Below are positions 7,107 through 12,998 of a stretch of 12,998 nucleotides of DNA, piece by piece. The notes under the pieces were generated by a model, which was not told the DNA's origin, ran no database searches, and saw only the letters and a list, made by a program, of their open reading frames with translations. This DNA is from JANMQK01 sp031370485 (GTDB taxonomy: Bacteria > Acidobacteriota > Polarisedimenticolia > Gp22-AA2). The stretch covers positions 1 to 12,998 of the forward strand of contig JANMQK010000195.1 in NCBI GenBank assembly GCA_031370485.1. The letters run 5' to 3'. Within the stretch, counting starts at the first letter, position 1. Every line of letters starts with the position of its first letter. Both the position numbers and the translations under genes were made by a program.

Positions 7107-7115
7107 TGCTATACT
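7107..7115 (+). promoter_or_regulatory. extended -10 promoter of the nuclease gene
   Basis: TGCTATACT is a strong extended -10 element (TGn plus TATACT). Transcription would start near 7122, about 20 bases before the TTG start. The -35 position has no clear match. Confidence 0.55.
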
Positions 7116-7141
7116 CGCCGCCGCCCCGAGGGAGGCGCCCC

Positions 7142-7999
7142 TTGCCCGTCTATTCCCACAGCAGGCTGAGCTCTTTCGAGAAGTGCCCGCTGCAGTACCG
7201 CTACCGCTACATCGACAGGATCAAGCGCGACACGCAGGGGATCGAGGCGTTCATGGGGAACCGTGTCCATGAAGTCCTCGAGAAGCTGTATGGCGACCTC
7301 GGGAAGACGAAGCACAATTCCGTCGACGAGCTGCTGGCGTTTTACCGCTCGGCATGGGACGCGAACTACTCGGACAAGGTGAAGATCGTCAAGACCGAGT
7401 ACACCGCGGACTATTACCGGCAGGTGGGGGAGCGCTGCATCGTCAATTATTACCAGCGCCACGATCCCTTCGAGGACGGGGTGACCGTCGGGCTCGAGGA
7501 GAGGGTCCAGATGGCGCTCGACGAAGGGGGCCGGTACCTGATCCAGGGTTACATCGACCGCCTGGCGCGCGCCGGCCCGGAGGTTTATGAGATCCACGAC
7601 TACAAGACATCGAGCAGCCTGCCGAGCGCCGCCGACCTCCGCAAGGACCGGCAGCTCACCCTTTACCGCATGGCCGTCGCGAAGAAGTTCCCCGGGGCGA
7701 AAGAGATCCGCCTTATCTGGCACTACCTGGCCTTCGACCAGGTCCTCGTCTCGGACCGGACCCCCGGGGAGATCGAAGGGCACCGCCGCAAGACCATCGA
7801 GCTGATCGACACCGTCGAGGCGGCCAAGGAGTATCCGCCGCACGAGAGCGCTCTCTGCCGCTGGTGCGAGTACCGCAACATCTGCCCGGTGCAGAAGCAC
7901 CTCGTCAAGGCGGAGGCTCCGCCCCGGAACGAATCCCCGAAAGGGGAGGGGGCCGTCGTCGCGCCGTTCAAGGCGGAGCAGCTCGACCTGTTTTCCTAG
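7142..7999 (+). CDS. RecB/Cas4-type PD-(D/E)XK nuclease with Fe-S cysteines and a clamp-binding-like tail
   Basis: A 285-residue stand-alone exonuclease-like protein, predicted to act on DNA in repair. Nuclease motifs in order: GNRVHEVLEKLY with H43, GYIDR with D139, EIHDYKT with D153 and K155, and QLTLY with Q171. These are the RecB-family catalytic signatures. Cys15 (SSFEKCPLQYRYRY) together with C239, C242 and C248 (CRWCEYRNIC) matches the split four-cysteine Fe-S arrangement of Cas4 and AddB. After a flexible tail (about 256-279) the protein ends QLDLFS, matching the bacterial beta-clamp motif QL(S/D)LF. The chosen start is TTG at 7142, with GGAGG 6 bases upstream and the conserved YSHSRLSSFE immediately after it; in-frame sequence further upstream crosses the promoter. 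No cas genes, helicase or CRISPR repeats are adjacent. Its stop overlaps the stop of the convergent M16 gene. Confidence 0.88.
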   Translation: MPVYSHSRLSSFEKCPLQYRYRYIDRIKRDTQGIEAFMGNRVHEVLEKLYGDLGKTKHNSVDELLAFYRSAWDANYSDKVKIVKTEYTADYYRQVGERCIVNYYQRHDPFEDGVTVGLEERVQMALDEGGRYLIQGYIDRLARAGPEVYEIHDYKTSSSLPSAADLRKDRQLTLYRMAVAKKFPGAKEIRLIWHYLAFDQVLVSDRTPGEIEGHRRKTIELIDTVEAAKEYPPHESALCRWCEYRNICPVQKHLVKAEAPPRNESPKGEGAVVAPFKAEQLDLFS

Positions 8000-9417
8000 T
8001 CGTCGAGTGTGATTGTGCGGGGCTCGCCCATCCCCAGGGACGAGAGCGGGGCGTCGAACTCCTTCGGGTTCCCCACCACCAGGACCACGAGCCGGCCGGG
8101 ATCCATGTGCTTGCGGGCCGCGCGCAGGACGTCCTCGCGCGTCACCCTGGAGATGTTGTCCCGGTAGGTCTGGAGATAATCGGCGGGGTAGCCGTAGTAC
8201 GCGTAGTAAAGATGGGTCCTCATGTACTGGCTGGTTCCCTCGACTGAGAACACGAACGAGTTGGTCTCGGCCTCCTTCGCCTGGCGGACCTCCTCGTCCG
8301 TGGGGCCCTCCTCGCGCAACTGCCTCACGATGTCGCGGATGACGCGGATCGACGCGACCGTCGAGCCGGCTTTCGTGGTGCAGGAGATGTCAAACAGGCC
8401 CCGGTCCGAGTCGATGCCGACACCGCCGCCGACGGAGTATGCGAGGCCGCGGGTCGAGCGGACTTCCTTCATGAGACGCGACGAGAAGCCCCCCTCGCCC
8501 AGGATAAAGGAGAGGATCTTCAGCGGAAACTTGTCGGGGTCGAAGCGGTTCACCCCCAGGTGGCCGATCTCGATGTTCGACTGGGTCAGCGGCCGCTCGA
8601 TGAGGCGCACGCCGGGCGTGACGCGGTCCTCGATCTTCGCGGTCGCGGGGCGTTTCACTACAGCGTCCTTCCACGAGCCGAACAGGTCCTGGAGCAGACG
8701 CTTCATCGCCTTCGGCTCGAAATCGCCGGCGACCCCGACGACCATGTTCCCGGGGCGCAGGTAGTTCCGCTGGAAGTCGATCAGGTCCTGGCGGGTGATC
8801 CGGCCGATCGACGCGGCGCTCTCCAGCCGGGCCCACGGGCTGTCCTGCCCGTAGACCTGGAGGCGGAAGTTCAGGTCGGCGATCGTGCCGGGGTCGTCCC
8901 AGCGGCGCTTGATCGACTCGAGGACGCGCGCCCGCTCGATCTCGAGCCGCGTCTCATCGAACCGGGGCGCCCGGAGCATGCGCGACACGATGCGCAGCGC
9001 CTCGGGAAATCTCGCCTTGAGGGCCGAGACCGAGCCGCTCACCGAGTCGTTGCCGGCGCCCAGGCCGACCTGGGCGGGCATGAACTCCAGCGCCTCGTCG
9101 ACCTGGTCGGGGGTCAACTCGTCCGTTCCGCCGGTGCGCAGCAGGTGGGTCGCAAGCTCCGCCAACCCGGCCTTGTCCGCCGGGTCGTCGATCGAGCCCG
9201 CCCGGGCGTAGAAGGACAGGTCGACGATGGGCAGCTCGTTGTCCCGGAAGAGGTAGGCGACGAGGCCGTTCGAGAGCGCGACCTTCTCCGGCTTCGGGAA
9301 CGAGATCGAAAGTAGCGGGTAGCGCAGCGCGCGGGGATCGGTCACCGGCGGCGTTTCGCCCGGCACCCCGAGCAGCCCCAGCGCCGCCAGCAGCCCTGCC
9401 GCAGCCGCCCGCCTCAA
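7996..9417 (-). CDS. M16-family peptidase homologue lacking the zinc motif (probable non-catalytic partner)
   Basis: A 473-residue exported protein with the two-domain M16B fold. The site aligned with HxxEH reads ELATH (GLAELATHLLRTGG, residues 84-97): the first His and the Glu are lost, and the downstream zinc-ligand Glu position is Ser168 (ERARVLES). It should therefore not bind catalytic zinc. The second domain keeps the substrate-binding Arg/Tyr pair of M16 enzymes (R320 and Y327 in EVRSTRGLAYSV). This is the pattern of the non-catalytic subunit of heterodimeric M16B proteases. Residues 1-20 form a short signal peptide. The start is TTG at 9417, overlapping the stop of the active M16 gene by 4 bases (TTGA) with GGGGGA about 8 bases upstream, so translation is coupled and equal amounts are likely. 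Confidence 0.9.
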   Translation of the reverse strand: MRRAAAAGLLAALGLLGVPGETPPVTDPRALRYPLLSISFPKPEKVALSNGLVAYLFRDNELPIVDLSFYARAGSIDDPADKAGLAELATHLLRTGGTDELTPDQVDEALEFMPAQVGLGAGNDSVSGSVSALKARFPEALRIVSRMLRAPRFDETRLEIERARVLESIKRRWDDPGTIADLNFRLQVYGQDSPWARLESAASIGRITRQDLIDFQRNYLRPGNMVVGVAGDFEPKAMKRLLQDLFGSWKDAVVKRPATAKIEDRVTPGVRLIERPLTQSNIEIGHLGVNRFDPDKFPLKILSFILGEGGFSSRLMKEVRSTRGLAYSVGGGVGIDSDRGLFDISCTTKAGSTVASIRVIRDIVRQLREEGPTDEEVRQAKEAETNSFVFSVEGTSQYMRTHLYYAYYGYPADYLQTYRDNISRVTREDVLRAARKHMDPGRLVVLVVGNPKEFDAPLSSLGMGEPRTITLDD

Positions 9418-11000
9418 GGTTTTGTCCCCCGGGCCGGCGCCGGCGCCGTGGCCTCCGCCGGCGCGCTTGCCGCAGGTCCGGCTTCACGCGGCACGGGCCA
9501 GGCTTCGCCGGACCGCCCCAGGATCGCGACCGTGCGGTTCGCCGCGCCAAAGGTCCGCCGGGCCACGTCCTGGATCCGCGCGGCCGTGACGGTCTTGATC
9601 GCCGCCTGCTCGGCCAGGAGCCGCTTCCAGTCGCCGGTGAGGATCTCGTACTGCGAAAGCTGCGAGGCCAGCCCGCCGTTGCTGCGCAGCGGGTAGAGCC
9701 GGGAGGCCTCGAACTGGTTGCGCACCTTCTGGAGCTCCTTGTCGCTCACCGGCTCCCCGGCCAGGCGCGCGAGCTCCTTGAGGATGCCGGCCTCCACTTC
9801 GCCAACGGTGTGCGGGGCCCGCGGCTCGGCGCCGATGATGAAAAGATTCGGATAGCGCTCTCCCGGCGCCTCGAACGAATAGACCTCCGACGCCACCTGG
9901 GTCTCGGTGATCAGGCTGCGAAACAGGCGCGACGTGCGCCCCGAGGTCAGGATCGCATCGATGAGACTGAAGACGATATCGTCCGGGTCGGGCCGGGTCG
10001 GCTTGTGGAAGGCGATCATCATCTGGGGCGATGAGTCGTACTCGACCAGGTTCCGGCGCTCGCCCCGCTGCTCCGGCTCGACCGTGACGACGCCGCCGGG
10101 GGGCGGGCCGGCCGGGAGTCCGCCGAAATAGCGGCGCAGGAGGTGCTCCGCCTCCGCGGGGTCGATATCGCCGACCAGGGCGCCCACGGCGTTGTTGGGA
10201 AGGTAGAAGACTTTGCGGAACGCCTCGGCCTCGGGCCTCGTCAGCCGCTGCAGATCGGACATCCACCCCGTTCCCTGGACGCGGTAGGGATGCGCCTCGA
10301 AGGACGCGAGGAGGAGCTGCTCGTAAAGCCGGCCGGTCGGCTGGTTGTCGATACGCAGGCGGCGCTCTTCCATGACCACGTCGCGCTCGGAGTAGAACTC
10401 GCGCAGCACGGGGTCGCGAAGCCGGGCCGACTCGAGGAGGCACCACAGCTCCAGGCGGTTCGACGGCAGGCTGACGTAGTAGGACGTGAGGTCGGAACTG
10501 GTCGAGGCGTTCAGCCCCTGCGCCCCGTTCGTGCTCAGGATCTCGCTCAGCTCGTCCTTCACGACCAGCTTCTGCTGGCGCTCGGTGAGCGATTTCACCT
10601 CGGCGCGCAGCGTCTCGAGGCGTTTCGCATCGGCCTCGGCGCCTCGATCGAGCTCGCGGTTGATCGCGGCGGCCGCGCGGTCCAGCGCGTCGAGGATCTC
10701 CGCCTCCGCGGCGGCGTCCCGCGTGCCGATCGTCGAGGTCCCCTTGAAGGCCATGTGCTCGAAGAGGTGCGCCAGCCCGGTCTCGCCCGAGCGGTCGTCG
10801 GCGCTTCCGACCTTGAAGCGCAGCACCGCGGAGAACACGGGGGCGGTCGGCCGCCTGACGACAAGGAACCGCATGCCGTTGTCGAGGGTCACGCGCACGA
10901 CGCGGCTTTCGAGTTCCTGGGCGCGCGCCGGAGCGGAAAAGAGGAGGAAGACTGCGGCCAGGGCCACGGCGGCCGCCGCGCGGATGTGGCGCGGGATCAC
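9414..11000 (-). CDS. M16-family zinc metallopeptidase, catalytic subunit, secreted
   Basis: A 528-residue periplasmic or surface protease. The signal peptide spans 1-28 (hydrophobic AAAVALAAVFLLFSA, cleavage near ARAQ). The catalytic motif H78-L-F-E81-H82 (GLAHLFEHMAFKGTS) is intact, and E205/E212 in ERDVVMEERR supply the third zinc ligand (E212) and its helper. An Ala/Glu/Arg-rich helical insert of about 50 residues (98-150) lies between the zinc helix and the N-A-S-T-S-S substrate strand (164-169); it predicts coiled coil. The second M16 domain occupies about 275-500, and the C-terminus is a Pro/Ala-rich tail. The GTG start at 11000 overlaps the BON gene stop by 4 bases (GTGA). Together with the inactive homologue it probably forms a heterodimer. 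Substrates are unknown; M16B enzymes generally cut peptides or unfolded proteins. Confidence 0.93.
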   Translation of the reverse strand: MIPRHIRAAAAVALAAVFLLFSAPARAQELESRVVRVTLDNGMRFLVVRRPTAPVFSAVLRFKVGSADDRSGETGLAHLFEHMAFKGTSTIGTRDAAAEAEILDALDRAAAAINRELDRGAEADAKRLETLRAEVKSLTERQQKLVVKDELSEILSTNGAQGLNASTSSDLTSYYVSLPSNRLELWCLLESARLRDPVLREFYSERDVVMEERRLRIDNQPTGRLYEQLLLASFEAHPYRVQGTGWMSDLQRLTRPEAEAFRKVFYLPNNAVGALVGDIDPAEAEHLLRRYFGGLPAGPPPGGVVTVEPEQRGERRNLVEYDSSPQMMIAFHKPTRPDPDDIVFSLIDAILTSGRTSRLFRSLITETQVASEVYSFEAPGERYPNLFIIGAEPRAPHTVGEVEAGILKELARLAGEPVSDKELQKVRNQFEASRLYPLRSNGGLASQLSQYEILTGDWKRLLAEQAAIKTVTAARIQDVARRTFGAANRTVAILGRSGEAWPVPREAGPAASAPAEATAPAPARGTKP

Positions 11001-11803
11001 GGCACGCCCTTGACGATTGCCTCGCGCCTCTCCACGGAGGGGTCGACCTTCAGCCGGTTGTCCACCGAGCGCACGCCGCGCACCACCGCCGCCATCGTGC
11101 CCGCCTGCTGCCGCGCCAGGTGGAAGGGGACCTCGCCCTTGAGGGTGACGACCCCCTGGCTGGCGCTGACCTCGATGTCGCCCGCGTAGGTGAACTGGCG
11201 GAAATCGTCGAGATAGCCCACCACGGCCTTGACGAGCGACCGGTCGTCGGAGCCCGCGGGCGCATCGGCCGGCTGGAGGAGATTCACGATGTGGGTCACC
11301 CCCATGACCGTCCCGGCCGTCTCCTCGGCCCGCACGCGCGCCCGGAAGTCGGTGACGGTGCCCTTCAGGGTGACCGTGGCGTCCTGCACCGAAACTTCGA
11401 GGCCGTTCAGCCCGAGAGGTCCCGCCAGGCCGGTCAGGAGATCGCCGACGGCCTTCGCGAGCGTGTCGTCAGGGAGGTCGGCGCGGGTGACGGTCATCTG
11501 GTCGGTGACGTTGATGACACCGCGGATGGTCGCGGCCAGCGTCAGCGCGCGGCGCTTCAGTGCGTAGTTGCTGACGGAGCCCGAGTAAACGACCCCCCCG
11601 TTCACCAGGATCACCGAGAGCCCTTCCTTGCTCAGTTCGGGGTCGTGGCCGAGCATCTTGATGAGCTTCTCGCGCAGCGCGAAGTCGCCGGGACCCCCGA
11701 CATTGCGGGTCGGCGCCGGCGGCGGATTCCCGGGGGCGGCGAGGCCGCCGCCCGCGGCGCACGCGGCAAGCGCGAAGACGAAGACTCCAGCCCGGGGTTC
11801 CAT
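10997..11803 (-). CDS. triple BON-domain lipoprotein
   Basis: A 268-residue envelope protein composed of three consecutive BON domains (about 41-106, 112-176 and 186-253). Each shows the alpha-beta pattern ending in a strand, VxLxGxV, and a helix leading to VxGVxxVxN (for example VVTLKGEVPFHLA...VVRGVRSVDN). BON domains occur in OsmY- and DolP-like periplasmic proteins and bind phospholipid surfaces or stabilise the envelope. The N-terminus MEPRAGVFVFALAAC ends in lipobox LAAC (C15), so it is probably lipidated. I chose the ATG at 11803 because it gives a proper lipoprotein signal; a GTG at 11824 would add seven residues (MTEYGLE) with no better ribosome site. The 4-base overlap with the M16 gene links it to envelope proteolysis by context only. 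Confidence 0.88.
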   Translation of the reverse strand: MEPRAGVFVFALAACAAGGGLAAPGNPPPAPTRNVGGPGDFALREKLIKMLGHDPELSKEGLSVILVNGGVVYSGSVSNYALKRRALTLAATIRGVINVTDQMTVTRADLPDDTLAKAVGDLLTGLAGPLGLNGLEVSVQDATVTLKGTVTDFRARVRAEETAGTVMGVTHIVNLLQPADAPAGSDDRSLVKAVVGYLDDFRQFTYAGDIEVSASQGVVTLKGEVPFHLARQQAGTMAAVVRGVRSVDNRLKVDPSVERREAIVKGVP

Positions 11804-11848
11804 TTCGAGGCCGTATTCTGTCACAGGCGCAGCGACCGGCCAAGCGGT

Positions 11849-12748
11849 TCAGATCTGCCGTTCGCGGATCGTCTGGATCGCCGCGGCGATCTCCCCGAGG
11901 GTCGCCGTGTCGGCGGCGTGGGGCTTGTTCATCCGCCGCCAGACCGCCCGGCATTGCTCATAGGCCTGGCGCAGCGGTTCGCGCTCCTTCTCGGGGCCGA
12001 CTTCGGAGGCCAGGCGAAGGCCCTTGAGCCCCTTGCGGACCTGGTCGCGGGCTGCCAGGGTCGCGCCCACCTCGATCAGGTCGGTCGAGACCCGCAGGGC
12101 GAACAGCGCCTGGCTCAAGGCCCCCGCGTAGCGCAACCCGTCGAGCGCGGTCCGGGCCGCGCGGGCCGCCGACTTTCCGCCGGCCATGTCGCGCCGCACC
12201 ATGGCTGCGCGCCCGAGCGCCACCGCGCGCCGCGCCTCGTCCAGCCGCGCGGCCAGGACGGGCGCCAGGATCGCCGCCTCGAGGCCCGCGAACGCCGTGC
12301 GGAACGCGGCCGCATCGCCGGCGCCGGCCGCCGCGGCCGCGGTCCGGGCGGCGATCTCGACCTCCCGGGTTGGCGTGTAGTCGGAGACCGTGGGGAGAAG
12401 TTCGCGCACCTGCGCGACCGCGCGGGACGCCGACTCCATGTCCCCGGAGGCGGCACCGGCCCGGCCGGACTCGAGGGCCGCGACCAGGTCCTTGATGCGG
12501 CTCTCCTGCTCGAACCGGGCGACCTGCTCGTCCACGGCCCTAAGCAGCGTGCTCACGCGTCCCGGGTCGCGGCCCGAGAGGGCCCCTTCCGCCTTGCGGA
12601 GGTTCTTGTCGGCCTTGTCCAGGATGCCGCGCAGGTCGGACGGGGCCGCCCGCGGCGGCGGGGCGGCCCATGAGGGCGCGAGCCCGGCCGCGAGGGCCGC
12701 GATCGCAAGGAACGCGGCGGCCGCGCGGGTCTCAGTAGCCAAGATCAT
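11849..12748 (-). CDS. secreted Ala-rich helical-repeat protein, function unknown
   Basis: I do not recognise this 299-residue protein. Residues 1-28 are a signal peptide (ATETRAAAAFLAIAALAAGLAPSWA, likely cleavage before APPP). The rest is almost wholly helical, rich in Ala, Arg, Leu and Glu. A small-residue/Arg plus Asp hinge recurs at D61, D103, D145 and D187, spaced exactly 42 residues apart, with a further one at D235. Each unit reads as helix, (G/R)D turn, helix. The overall look recalls TPR-like or YfdX-like helical proteins, but that is only resemblance. The C-terminal part (EKEREPLRQAYEQCRAVWRRM) has the single Cys and two of the few Trp/aromatic residues. The start at 12748 was chosen for the signal peptide; it overlaps the upstream zincin stop by 17 bases. 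A longer in-frame ORF to 12850 would add 34 unlikely residues encoded across that gene. Confidence 0.72.
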   Translation of the reverse strand: MILATETRAAAAFLAIAALAAGLAPSWAAPPPRAAPSDLRGILDKADKNLRKAEGALSGRDPGRVSTLLRAVDEQVARFEQESRIKDLVAALESGRAGAASGDMESASRAVAQVRELLPTVSDYTPTREVEIAARTAAAAAGAGDAAAFRTAFAGLEAAILAPVLAARLDEARRAVALGRAAMVRRDMAGGKSAARAARTALDGLRYAGALSQALFALRVSTDLIEVGATLAARDQVRKGLKGLRLASEVGPEKEREPLRQAYEQCRAVWRRMNKPHAADTATLGEIAAAIQTIRERQI

Positions 12749-12998
12749 GGAGCCGCTCGTCGTCGATCCCGAAGTGATGGGCAATCTCGTGCAGCACGGT
12801 CTTGCGGACCTCATTGCGGATCTCCGCGTTGCTGCCGCAGATGGTTTCAATGTTCGCCTGGTAGATCGAGATCTTGTCGGGAAACGCCATGCCGTACCGC
12901 GAGTCGCGCTGCGTGAGCGGCAGCCCCTGGTAAAGCCCCAGGAGCAGCCCCCGGCCGCGCGCGTGGCGCCGCGCGTCGCGGGGCGAAGGGAGGTCCTC
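12732..12998 (-). CDS. small zincin-like metallopeptidase family protein (HExxHxxGxxD), N-terminus beyond the window
   Basis: The last 88 residues of a gene whose start lies beyond the right edge; the frame is open to position 12998. The C-terminal part reads KTVLHEIAHHFGIDDERLHDLGY, containing HEIAH and the downstream GIDD, which is the minimal HExxHxxGxxD signature of the small bacterial zincin family (formerly DUF1025, metallopeptidase family protein). Upstream, GLYQGLPLTQRDSRYG and FPDKISIYQANIE are also typical of that family, where the pattern is usually glycine-leucine-tyrosine followed by a short loop and an IxIYxxxI strand. Family members are usually about 120-140 residues, so some 40 residues are missing. 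Zinc-dependent proteolysis is inferred from the motif; physiological substrates are not known. It heads the overlapping gene run that continues to the M16 pair. Confidence 0.88.
   Translation of the reverse strand, partial: EDLPSPRDARRHARGRGLLLGLYQGLPLTQRDSRYGMAFPDKISIYQANIETICGSNAEIRNEVRKTVLHEIAHHFGIDDERLHDLGY

Noticed and set aside
7109..7900. Minus-strand open frame of 263 codons opposite the nuclease
   Set aside because: Composition is that of an antisense frame, and the plus-strand frame carries all the RecB-family motifs.
7142..7999. Nuclease as part of a CRISPR-Cas system
   Set aside because: No spaced direct repeats, leader or other cas genes anywhere in the window.
7982..8007. Possible bidirectional terminator hairpin (CTCGAC / GTCGAG) across the convergent stops
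   Set aside because: Only a 6-bp stem with a 14-base loop and no T-run on either side; too weak to call.
11120..12673. Plus-strand open frame of 517 codons opposite the BON and helical-repeat genes
   Set aside because: Spans two genes and their gap on the other strand; Arg/His/Gly-rich with no domain. The minus strand has signal peptides, BON domains and a regular repeat.

Overview
This is a GC-rich bacterial segment packed with genes; no stretch longer than about 150 bases lacks one. The tripartite RND efflux pump, the lipoprotein signals (lipobox LAAC in two proteins) and the secreted M16 peptidases point to a Gram-negative (diderm) organism. Strong GC codon bias, frequent GTG/TTG starts and paired M16 peptidases with a long helical insert would suit an Acidobacteriota-like or similar soil/sediment lineage. 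That placement is a guess: there is no rRNA or marker gene to test it.

Layout. All genes except one lie on the minus strand, so reading goes from right to left. (1) 12998-7996: a cell-envelope proteolysis/unknown-function cluster. It holds the C-terminal end of a small HExxH zincin (cut by the window edge), a secreted helical-repeat protein with a 42-residue period, a triple-BON lipoprotein, a catalytically intact M16 metallopeptidase and an M16 partner lacking the zinc motif. Most are joined by 4-17 base overlaps. (2) 7142-7999, plus strand: a stand-alone RecB/Cas4-type PD-(D/E)XK nuclease with four cysteines placed for an Fe-S cluster and a C-terminal QLDLF tail that matches the beta-sliding-clamp binding consensus. 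Its stop codon overlaps the stop of the M16 partner. (3) 6995-5149: a three-gene minus-strand unit of secreted cyclophilin, dCMP deaminase and a receiver-like plus histidine-phosphotransfer (DHp-like) protein with no kinase ATPase domain. It is divergent from the nuclease, and both sides have extended -10 promoters. (4) 5145-1: a heavy-metal efflux operon with its own well-formed promoter (TTGCAT, 17 bases, TATACT). It encodes a small secreted Cys/His-rich protein, then CzcC (outer membrane), CzcB (periplasmic adaptor lipoprotein) and CzcA (RND pump, C-terminus beyond the window).

How they work together. The czc genes form a complete C-B-A export machine for divalent metal ions, and the small Cys-rich protein is the leading candidate for an accessory metal binder or sensor. 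The two M16 proteins probably form an active/inactive heterodimer. The receiver-DHp protein sits directly upstream of the metal operon but appears to belong to the preceding unit; a regulatory link is only a possibility. The most novel candidates are the Cys-rich protein, the kinase-less signalling protein, the clamp-motif nuclease and the 42-residue repeat protein.
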